Positions 54,809 to 64,000 of a DNA stretch of 64,000 nt are shown piece by piece. The translations under genes and the position numbers were made by a program. The DNA lies in contig NC_080053.1 of the NCBI RefSeq assembly GCF_026212465.1, positions 5,244,287 through 5,308,286 of the forward strand, given 5' to 3'. The first letter of the stretch is position 1; the number at the start of each line of letters is the position of its first letter. The stretch comes from Amaranthus tricolor. Taxonomy: Eukaryota; Streptophyta; Magnoliopsida; Caryophyllales; Amaranthaceae. Under the pieces are notes generated by a model, which was given only the letters and a program-made list of their open reading frames with translations, made no database searches and was not told the DNA's origin.

Positions 54809-56935
54809 TTTAGAAATGTTATTCATATGTTTATATTATAAATTTTCAAGTATTGCGATTATTTCCCGAAACGATATTAAATTAAAGTCATAAAAGAAAA
54901 ATATATAAATCTGAAATTTTCTCATTTATATGATATTAATGATGGATATAGGTTTATTATGTGTATTTTCACTTTAATGTTCATGCATGTAAATTTTATG
55001 AATTTCTATTATGTAAAAATGCGTAAAAAACAGTGTTTTGTGACGTTTTTGTGAAGTTCTTGTTGAGAATAAATTTTGCGTGAGCTTAGTAACTTTAGGA
55101 ATGTATTTTATATGAACTCCACAGTAGATAAAAGTTTGAAAATCATTTAGGTTCATTTCCTTAAAGTTATTTTATTAAAATGGTTATTTATGGAATTTTA
55201 AATAATAAAATATGTTCTATTATATAATAGGGGGTTCAATATAATCTTAATGGATAAAAAAATTTATAAATTCATCGTATTATGTTTTCTACAAGTTTGG
55301 ACCAGAATATAAACTATTGGCATTTTTCTATAAATTTTTACTATGTCTTTTATTACTTATTGATAAAACGTAGAATGCAAAAATATGAAATAATTACTAA
55401 ATGACGTAATTTCGAGCTATATGTTTTATGAGACTCTTATATGAGCAGTAGGTTTGAAATTTGATTATTAGATAGTTTTATATGACCATCTATGGACCCT
55501 TGTGAATTTTAAATAAAACGGTAAATTCAAAAATAATAAAATATGAAATATATACTAAATGGACTATTTTGGACTTGAAATTTTTATGAGACATTTTCAT
55601 ATACAGTAGAATTATATGAGGACATTTGAGGACATCAATAATTTTATGTCGGCTTATCGATAAATTGGCCAAACAATTTAGTTAGAATCCATAGGCTTGT
55701 TTTTCTTTAACGTTATGGTCTAAAACTAACTTCATATAACTTCTGAACCTCTAATATATTTTTAAAATATTTTTGTTGGTTATTATAAATTTTTAATTAA
55801 TTTACATGTTTAATCGATGGAAATTCCTTAATAAATATTATGAAATATTTGCCTTTAGTTTTATAAGTTTCTATAGTCTTGTAGAGAACTTATATAGCCT
55901 CTAGAACCTTGTTATAATTTGTGAAATTTTATTCATTGATAATCTCTTAATTATTGAATTAGCAAATATGTTGACTTTTCCTTAAGAGGATAATGTTGAC
56001 TTGGAGTTTGACTAGACTAGGGTCGACTTATAGCAATGTGAAATAGATAACATGGAGTCTTTTCTGAACTTATGTGTACTTGGATGAATGACTCTGATAA
56101 TAAGGAAATATCGAACCACGGACCGGCATGTAATCTGGCGCCTGTGTTTCCCGACACGTAGAAATGCGGGGTTAGACAGGGGGACCGAGAAAGTCCTATC
56201 CTGTAGAAGCTCGAGCATAAAAATTAGTGGAGCGACGGCTCCCATCACAGTTAGAGTTTGGAATATGTTCCTCCTCTAGCCAGACCCTTACATATATCAG
56301 AAAGTCATTATTATGTGTGTTATGCAAATGTGATTTTGGATCTAATTAAGCAGATCTATTAGATGAACCTTATAATTAACAAGTGTAGGTGACTGTAGCA
56401 AAGATATTTATTTACATTCATGTGATGAATGTGAAAAATTGTTAAAAGTATTCGAGAACTGAAAATGAGAAACGAGAACTGAGGAACTTAAAATCAAGTT
56501 TTGAAATGTACTTTGCATATCTTGTGAATATATTATGATTGTCATAGTATTACATTGTTGAGGAATTTGTACTTGGCGTTAGGCGCTGATTCCGATTCAA
56601 ACGGCTGTCATCCGTATCATGAATGGCAGTATATTGCAGGAAGGTTTAGCTTTAAGTTTCGGTCCAAGCCACAACATTTATTTTCTTTATCAAGGATTTA
56701 GCTGCATTTTATTTTATTTATTAGTGACTTTGATGATCATTGTATTTATGCCTTTATTATGGTTTGAGAAAACAATATGTATTATTCTCTCAATTGTAAT
56801 AATTTAAACTTTTGTTTTCAAACGATTTTAAATTTTAATAGATTTCAGCAGTTTGGAATTTAAGATTTTCGCATTATTTATTGCAAACATATTTATTAGT
56901 GTGATTTATATACGGGGACTGTTGCAACTGTTACA
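53617..56935 (+). mobile_element. solo LTR, 3.3 kb
   Basis: Starts TGTAATAGCCC and ends GCAACTGTTACA, flanked by a perfect 5-bp duplication CAATT (53612-53616 and 56936-56940). No pol, primer-binding site or polypurine tract inside. Contains an AT microsatellite and a moderately GC-rich stretch at 56090-56290. Near 56590-56650 is ACGGCTGTCATCCGTATCAT, which recurs inverted at about 60960-60990. Different family from the 12994-16648 LTR. Confidence 0.84.
54719..54804. repeat. (AT)n microsatellite
   Basis: About 85 bases of pure AT dinucleotide inside the solo LTR. Likely variable in length and prone to sequencing error. Confidence 0.97.
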
Positions 56936-56999
56936 CAATTAGATTAGATTCTTAACGAATTTATTGGTTTTTGTTATCTAGGTATGATTGAATATGTTA

Positions 57000-57717
57000 T
57001 AATCCACTTAAGTTAAAGTCTTTTAGCTGTTCATGTTCCGAAATACGAAAGTTGAGGTAGAAAAGTATATTAGTCGATTTTTAATTAGTTGAGGTAAAAA
57101 AGTCTTTTAGCTGTACAAGTTAAATTCCTTTTATTGCCATTCAAAATCACGAAAGTTGAGAATTGATTTTTAATTAGTCTTGTTAAAGGTTGACTTAATC
57201 AAAATTACGAAAGTTGAGATTAAGATAGAACTTTATTCAATCCGTAATTAGTCGATTACGATCCCGAAAAGGAATAATTCTTCTACCTAACACCTAGACG
57301 ACATAACTAACATTTGTCAAATCCTATGCATATTAGCATGCATATTAGTGGGAATAATTGTCATTGCTGAAACAATTATAAAAACGACTTTGTTAAAATT
57401 TACTATTTTAATAAGTAATATGAGTTGTCATTTTAAAAGTAAAATTTTACTACGAATTTTAGATATCAGTTTTATTATTTTTAGAGACAAAATACATTAT
57501 ACGACGAAAAATATAGGTATATTATCCACCTCATACTTTAATGAGTATGAGTATGAATTTGAATCGCCCATAATTTTGCCACCTAACTTATGATTCATCA
57601 AAGCTAACCCTTTCTTGTTTATAAACCTATACAAGCCTATAAAATCCATTCACCTTTCTTCTTCATTATCAACTTAGAGTAAAATTTCTGAAAAATCTCA
57701 TCCTCTTCCAAAGCAAA

Positions 57718-57755
<38 letters not shown>

Positions 57756-60240
57756 ATCTGAAAAATTTTAGTTTACTTTTCCATCCTAAGTTCATAAACC
57801 CCCATGATTTAGGTAGTTAGTATTTATATTAGAAACCCCCAATTTCAATTTAGGGTTCTTAAAAATTCAATTGAGATCTCTACAAAATTAGTATGAAATA
57901 TGGGAGTTAATTGAAGTGTTTTGGATGATTGTAGCTATTGTAGAAGAAGGAGAACACATCTAGTACTATCACCATCTCCATCTCTTTTGGGTTAGAAGTA
58001 AGATTTCTTTATGTGTTCTTGATTTCATACTTGTATATTAATTTCATGGTTAATAGGGCCTTAAATTGATATTTGATTGTTTTATGTTAGGCTTTTTATG
58101 GTTAATTAAAGTAGCATCAAGAGGAGACTAGTTTGAAGTTCATCAAACCATAGAAGAACTTGCTAGCTAAAGTGGATCTTGGTTTTGATTTTCTGAAATT
58201 TTGTGCGGAATTAATCTTGCTCAAAGGTAACTCACAAACTAATTTATTAAAGTATAAATTGATTGTTTTAAAGTAGTTTTAAGTTCTTAAATGGTTGTTG
58301 ATTCATGTTCAAAGTTGAGAGTAAAGTTCTGAATATCAGAGCAAGTTTCTGTCTGAATCTGTTTGGCTGTTTTTGAGATAGTTAGAGTCGTTTCTGGGTT
58401 CTGATTCCTTCATGAGACTTGTAGAGCTGTAAGTTACGGTCGCGTGGGCACTTGAATCGCCTCAAAATGAGTTCGTATGAGAGAGTTATGTCCAAAATAC
58501 TAGCAGGCTGTCATGAAAATCGAGAATAAGCTTTCTATTTTGCCATTTTTGGGGTAGTTATGATTGTTTCTGGGTTTTAGTGTGTGCATTAGAATTTTAG
58601 AGCTCTGAGTCATGGTCGCATAGCCACTTGAATCGCCTCTATACGAGTTCGTATGAGAAAGTTATGACTAAAATACTAATAGGTGTCCTGAAATGTACTA
58701 ATACGGGATTTATAAAGTGGGATTAGAAACTATGAAATAAATTGGGTATTCTTTTAATCAAATGTTTAAGGTTATTTATTGGGTATTAGGGATCAATTTA
58801 GGGTTATTATTCTTTCTTTATTGATTGGTATTGTTGAGTTATGATTATTATTTGATTATTATGGGTGTAGGTTCAAGTATCAAATTTGGGAACATAATTA
58901 TCAATTGGGTATTTGATTAGTTGATATTATTTGGATCGGATATAAGTTGGATATTGGGATTTAAGATTGGTGTAAAATTAGTAACTCAAGTTCTTATATG
59001 TTGATGATTGATGATGAATTGATTTATATTTTAAGTAATGATTGTTGATTTCAAAGAAAATCAAGTGAATTCTTGTTTTGTTTTATTATAAAATATCCGA
59101 CATTGAAAAATGTCCGTTTGTGAGAATTGGCAACGGATATTTGTATCCAGATTATTGTGAAATCCTATAGCTTGATAATAGGTAATGGCTATTTGGATCA
59201 GTCTCGAGTCCCCGATCCCGTTTCGTTCTTGCAAGAACCGTATTTTCGGTGATGACGATCACCCGTGTTCTCAGGATTTAGATCAAGCCTACTTCCTGAC
59301 GTTCCATACATATTCTCACGTTTTTAAGTGTTATTATATTATTAATTTAATATGGGTTTTGATTAAATACGTTTGGTATATAAAGTTTTGTTTGTTTTGC
59401 AATGAAATCATATGTTTTATTTGCCGTATTGTTCGCTATTGATTTATAAAGTAATAGCTGTATTTTGAGTTTTGCTATTAAATTGCAAAGTTATAGCCGT
59501 GTTTTGATTCATTATGAACTAAAGGTACTTAGCCGTGTTTATAACGATACCAAATGGTCTTTTAAAAGAGTTCGAATTTGGATAAAATAATGTTTATAAG
59601 TAGTTACCAATTGAGCAAGAAATTTAATTGAAGATGTTTGTTAATAACTTATATGTAAATGTAATAGTTTGTCGGATTACTCAACAATTTAGTTGTTAAC
59701 AGTCTTTGATGGGGCCTATCCCTTACGGGGGATAGATCCATTTTCAGGTTAGCTCTGCGGTGGAGAGGATGTCTACATGTAATATGTGTTACGGGCGAGG
59801 CGAGGATTTCTTTTGAAATACATTTTGTAAATTAGTTATTCGTAAATTAAATTGTAATAATTTCATAATATTTTGTAAATATTATTTACTTATGTATGTA
59901 AAAAGTTTTAAATAACTCTGATATTAGTTGCTGTGATCATCAAATCACAAGTCATATTCAGTCCAGACCACTTTAAGTCTTCCGCTGTGTTGTGGACAGT
60001 ATTATTATACTGTTTACGTTTGTTTGGACTGTTTCAATTGCCCTAGGCCTTTTTCTCTTATTGAATCAAGTTTACATCATTGCAATCTTAGTTTAGTTTA
60101 AACTTATCATAATTTAGTTGTTCAATTGTGATTGATTGACTGAATTATTCTAGACACATAGCCTTCTTGGTGTTTGACCCGTAATCGTACTACAACAACC
60201 GTACCCTTGCCGTTTATTAAAATAAAACGCTAACAGTTAT
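57000..60240. other. LTR-like sequence without resolved boundaries
   Basis: The stretch has the make-up of a long plant Ty3-type LTR: a T/C-rich leader with a poly(A) run (57720-57752), repeated GTATGAGAGAGTTATG and CACTTGAATCGCCTC phrases (58440-58670), and GGGCCTATCCCTTACGGGG (59712). It ends GTCCAGACCACTTTAAG...CGTACTACAACA near 60197. I found no coding sequence and no matching 5-bp duplication, so it may be a truncated solo LTR. Confidence 0.4.
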
Positions 60241-60699
60241 CATGTGAAATTGTGAGAAGAAATTAATCTACATTTAATAAAATTTGCTCATTACTATGTT
60301 ACCTTTAATAGTGGATAAGACAATGTGGGTCGTGATGATTCATCATATGTGAAATAACTGCTTGATTAGAGTCTAAGTATGAAACTTAAGCTCTAATGTT
60401 ACCAAGATCGAAAGGCACGAAGTAACCTTGATGAACTGATATAATTTCAATGACTATGACAATGTTTAAAGGAAATAAACAATGCAAAAAGAACACAAAG
60501 ATTTAAGGAGGTTCACCCAATGATGGTTACATCCTCTGTGATGTGTAGTTACTTGCTTATATTATCACAATTGATAAATACAACTCTTATAATGAAGTAT
60601 TACAAAAGATGTAAGAGAATGCAAAGGCTATGTGTTTAGGCTTAGGGGTTTATGTTTGATGTGTTTTTGGTATTCTAATGATGTAATAGGAGCGGCAAT

Positions 60700-61013
60700 C
60701 TCGATACATAATTAACATTTAATAATAATGTTTAATACAAAAATAGTGCAAAAGTCTCAAAATGCCGAATTGTTAAAAACTTTAAATCATAAAAACTGAA
60801 ATTGTTTAAAACAAAAGTAAAATATTACATTTGATAACTCAAAATGAAAAAAAACACATCATCATTAAGTCATCAATAAAGAAACAAAAAGCAACTAAGT
60901 TCTCGATAAATAGTAATTCCTGCGGCCTGGATCGGAACCTGAACTAAATCCTACAAAATGCTACCATCCATGATACGGATGACAGCCGATTAAATCGTTC
61001 AGCACTTAACACC
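60700..61013 (-). repeat. piece of the second solo-LTR family inside the Copia mosaic
   Basis: Inverse similarity to about 56570-56720: shared CGGCTGTCATCCGTATCAT, GCAGGAAGGTTTAGC-like and TTTCTTTAT...GATGACTT stretches in the same order. It replaces the missing end of the left LTR and most of the coding region. Confidence 0.6.
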
Positions 61014-61016
61014 GAG

Positions 61017-61286
61017 TGATTCCAATTTCTCCCATATCCCCTTGGTTGCGGTTTCTTTAACAACCTCTCTTAGAACATCATTGGAAAGGCAAAGTTGGAT
61101 TGCTGATAGTGCCTTTGTGTCAATCTCTTCCCATCTCGCCGCGGTCGTTCCTTCCGGCATTTAGTCTACACCATCAATGACCTTTTGCAAACCATTTTGA
61201 ATCAAAACGACCTTCATTTTGACTTGCCATAAGCCAAAATTCACACTCCTATCAAACTTCTCTATGTTAAGCTTAATCGTGGACAT
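61017..61286 (-). pseudogene. Copia gag amino-terminal fragment
   Basis: ATG at 61286. Reads MSTIKLNIEKFDRSVNFG then LWQVKMKVVLIQNGLQK, later WEEIDTKALSAIQLCLSN and LREVVKETATKGIWEKLE, the UBN2-type gag core of Copia elements. One in-frame stop interrupts it, and it ends at the junction with the foreign LTR piece. Confidence 0.85.
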
Positions 61287-61799
61287 GTTTCACCAACAAA
61301 AGACTTCTTATACCCCCGTAAAAACAACCTTGACTCTGATACCAATTGAAATAATTGCTTGATTAGAGTTTAAGTATGAAACTTAAGCTCTAATGTTACC
61401 AAGATCGAAAGGCACGAAGTAACTTTGATGAACCGATATAATTTCAATGACTATGACAATGTTTAAAGGAAATAAAACAATGCAAAAAGAACACAAAGAT
61501 TTAAGGAGGTTCACCCAATGATGGCTACGTCCTCCGTGGTGTGTAGTTACTTGCTTATATTATCACAATTGATAAATACAACTCTTAGAATGAAGTATTA
61601 CAAAAGATGTAAGAGAATGCAAAGGCTATGTGTTTAGGCTTAGGGGTTTGTGTTTGATGTGTTTTTGGTTTGCTAATGAGCTCACTATTTATAGTACTAA
61701 TTACATTCAATAAGATTACGGCCTTAATGCTGAGAATTAATCACTTTGAAACTGCTCCAAGAACTTAAAAAGACGAAAACAGTGTCCTGGGAAAAGTCA

Positions 61800-61917
61800 G
61801 AAGGTTCGCTCGACCGAAACAGAGGCTCGCTCGGTCGAGCAGGCTACAGGTAGCTTCTGGATACATTCTGTTTGTTCGCTCGACCCACCCAGGAGCTCGC
61901 TCGGTCGAACGACCTTT
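61800..61917. repeat. duplicated GCTCG/GGTCGAGC palindromic motif in the Copia LTR
   Basis: Two copies about 65 bases apart contain TTCGCTCGACC followed by GAGCTCGCTCGGTCGA or a close variant (61807-61842 and 61872-61909). Each is locally self-complementary. They stand out as GC-rich islands in an AT-rich LTR. Confidence 0.75.
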
Positions 61918-62260
61918 AGTGTGCTTTCTGACAGTTTTGTTCGACTAAATATAGTAGAGCATCTTCAATCAAACATTTACACTTCTTCATTAAGTGCCAT
62001 AATTCCCATTGTTAAGTCAAATAACTTCATGAACTAATCAAGCTCTTAAACTTCATCATAAATCACAAACATTAAGTAACAACTTAATGCACCCATTCAA
62101 GTCATCCATAGGATTCCATCCCATGAGTCACACATGAATGCACACATTTGCACTCAAGTCACACCATTAATCTTAACAATATGTACTTGAAATATTAAGA
62201 CAAAAGGAATGGTGTTAACGATGAAAATAGTAAGGAGATGATGAACGAGGAGAGGATGGT

Positions 62261-62342
62261 GATGATGATAGAGAAAACAATGATGATGATGATGATCAAA
62301 ATGGTGTCGAGTTGATGGTGATGATGATGATGATGATGAATG
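62261..62342. repeat. (GAT)n microsatellite
   Basis: GAT/ATG triplet runs with interruptions. On the minus strand they spell a false polyhistidine frame. Confidence 0.9.
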
Positions 62343-62429
62343 AAGAGATAAAGGTGTGGAGGTAAATGAAGAAGATGATGGTGAACAAAGAATGATGATG
62401 AAAATGGGGCGGGCAACTCATAATGGCCC

Positions 62430-63240
62430 GCTATTTATAACAACGAGCAATCCAATTGCTAAGAAAATCCCTTTATTCTATTTCTAATAGGTCGTTGTTA
62501 GTAAAAAGAACACGTTTAATTTGTTGATTTCTTTACAGATTCATTAAGGATAACTATCACTAATAATGATTAATTCCTTACTAGCTTGGAATAAAGAGAA
62601 ACATACTTAATAACTTTTTAAAAATGCTTTTTTTTTTTTAAGAAAAAAAAAAAGTTTTCCCTAATTGATCTCATTTTTTCTAATTGTTTGTACTTAATTA
62701 GGCAAGACTGATTTAGTTACAATCTGTATCTTAGAAATTAAATCATGGATACAATAAGAACTTTTGAAGAAAATAAACTTTTTATAATAAAAAAAAATAC
62801 CAACATTTTTTTTTTGGAAATATAACTTCTAAAATAAGCGTCTCTTTATTCGAGCTTGTATTCAAGTCTTATTTAATGTTACTAACATTAAACAAGTGAA
62901 ATACCACATTAAAAAAGTAAAATACCTATCGCGACTTTGTTTGTTGTTGCTGTTAACAGTGAACAAAAGGAAACTGGTTAAACAAAATTCTTATTCAAAA
63001 AATCTTTTATTACTTGTTCGCTATTAGTAATAATTACAGGTGTTCATTTAGGTCATTGGGTTGATATCAGATTAGATGTTTTGAGTCAGTTTGAAATTGG
63101 GTTTTTTGTGTCCATATTATTTTTTACATAGTTGTAATTCATTTTTTAAGTCGGAATCGGATTTGATTACTGGTGGGGAGAATTTCCGATCATCAGATCT
63201 ATTTTAAACACTTCTAATAACAACGAACAAGTGATAATAT
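62430..63240. other. scattered MULE TIR-like remnants
   Basis: GGTCGTTGTTAGTAAAAAG (62490), AAATAAGCGTCTC with ATTCGAGC (62834), TTGTTGCTGTTAACAGTGAA (62945), TTGTTCGCTATTAGTAATAA (63017) and TCTAATAACAACGAACAAG (63212) echo the TIR motifs of MULE-3. No boundaries or transposase found. Confidence 0.4.
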
Positions 63241-63699
63241 ATTTTTTTATTTTTGAAATCCTCTTCACATTTGAGAACAAAAACACACAACTCCAAAATG
63301 AAATGGCGAGATTTATGTGCCATACTTTTGCATCTTCTCTGAATTTGTTTAAGGGTTCTTCCAAGAATGTTGTTTTTAGCCTCATTTATTTTTCAAATTT
63401 TCATCTTTTTCCTTCTATGATGCAATTTTTTTTGACTCAATTTTTCTTAATAATAGTTTCATTTGTTGCCTTGTGAATTGTTGTCATGCTTCTATCAATT
63501 ACTGTTCAGGTTCTACATTAACACAACATTTTATTATTGGAATTAAAGAGATCGAATTAATTTTATTTTCTTGATCCTTTAACAATGTTAAGTTATTCAA
63601 CGCAAAATTAAAAAAATTTATCCCAAGAAAATAATAAAGTTTCATTCACAAACATATCACAAATGCAAGATACATTGGGGAAACATCATTTTGTGATTC

Positions 63700-63960
63700 T
63701 TTACGGAAACAAGTCTTGTAAGAAATCATCTCACCATGAAACGAGCTCATATAATTAATTAATTTTTTCAATTAATTATTTTGAGATTGTAAATAATTAA
63801 TTTAAGGTTATAACTTATGTATATATAATCACTCTAAAACTATAAAATGATCGATTTAAAATTATAAATGATTATTTTAAAATTATAGATAACCATTTTA
63901 ATACAAAAATTACATATTATGCTATCTCCATATAAATAATCTCGTAATAAAAACTTTCTT
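63700..63960. mobile_element. MITE related to 50746-50985 (inverted)
   Basis: CTTGTAAGAAATCATCTCACC at the left and the order of internal TTGAGATTGTAAATAATTAA units match the reverse complement of the 50746-50985 element. The right end is degenerate near 63960. The stretch 63241-63700 holds no recognised feature. Confidence 0.55.
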
Positions 63961-64000
63961 ATTTGAGAATTTGTGCAAAAAAGTTCATGTTTTTTACATT

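Larger units (their letters stand above)
60350..62202 (-). mobile_element. rearranged Copia element
   Basis: The right (5') LTR is 61347-62202 (about 856 bases, TGAAATAATTGC...TTAAGACA on the plus strand). Inside it is a primer-binding site TGGTATCAGAGTC (minus strand, 61332-61344), complementary to the initiator methionine tRNA, then a gag fragment. The left LTR (60350 to about 60690) keeps only the part matching 61347-61680. It is then joined to about 320 bases of another family's LTR and to the truncated gag. There is no target duplication. It is a mosaic, not a simple insertion. Confidence 0.78.

Noticed and set aside
57250..60200. Inverted similarity between TACCTAACACCTAGACG near 57283 and the CTTGGTGTTTGACCCG stretch near 60170 as TIRs of one element
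   Set aside because: The match is short and the rest of the ends do not pair; likely chance.
62195..62416. Minus-strand frame with a polyhistidine tract
   Set aside because: Artefact of the (GAT)n microsatellite; no start context or domain.

Overview
The window is nuclear DNA of a flowering plant. It has GT-AG introns, an AT-rich composition, plant-type response regulator and plant-mobile-domain sequences, Copia, Ty3-like and LINE retroelements, and Mutator-like (MULE), CACTA-like and MITE DNA transposons. The PB1-like amino end of the MULE transposases hints at Caryophyllales (Amaranthaceae type), but that is a weak inference. No tRNA, rRNA or CRISPR array was seen.

Layout. 1-2755: the inner part and one terminus of a CACTA-type transposon carrying fragments of a RAD1 checkpoint gene, a PPR gene and an unidentified gene. 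2.76-5.6 kb: minisatellite, a stray response-regulator exon and foldback elements. 5660-10727: MULE-1, with a perfect 9-bp target duplication, a broken transposase (-) and an intact GRF zinc-finger gene (+), inserted in the loop of an older foldback element. 12994-16648: a solo LTR with a 5-bp duplication. 17-19 kb: Copia and MITE debris. 19451-33420 (-): a five-exon type-A response regulator pseudogene (cytokinin signalling family) swollen to 14 kb by insertions. Intron 3 holds a shrunken Copia element (19734-22145). Intron 1 holds a 5.9-kb inverted repeat (24072-29926) with two mirror-image plant-mobile-domain (PMD) genes and MULE transposase scraps. 36-36.9 kb: a decayed LINE. 37620-41635: MULE-3, with a perfect 10-bp duplication and the same TIR family as the inverted repeat, carrying an intact GRF-like zinc-finger gene (+) and a transposase joined to a PMD tail (-). 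42829-50490 (-): a complete 12-exon gene for an AIMP1/Arc1p-like tRNA-binding protein, the only intact host gene seen. 50.7-53.4 kb: MITEs, minisatellites and a MULE relic. 53617-56935: a second solo LTR. 57-62.2 kb: LTR-derived sequence and a rearranged Copia element. 62.2-64 kb: microsatellite, MULE TIR debris and a MITE.

Two points stand out. First, two clearly different MULEs each carry, at the end opposite the transposase promoter, a small uninterrupted ORF with a GRF-type zinc finger followed by a coiled coil, while both transposases are broken. This looks like a recurrent accessory gene. Second, the long inverted repeat has the architecture of a natural silencing locus, like maize Mu killer. 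It is nested in an intron, so a host transcript could carry it as a hairpin matching the TIR and PMD tail of MULE-3.

Coordinates of exons come from reading splice signals by eye. No alignment, search or expression data were available.
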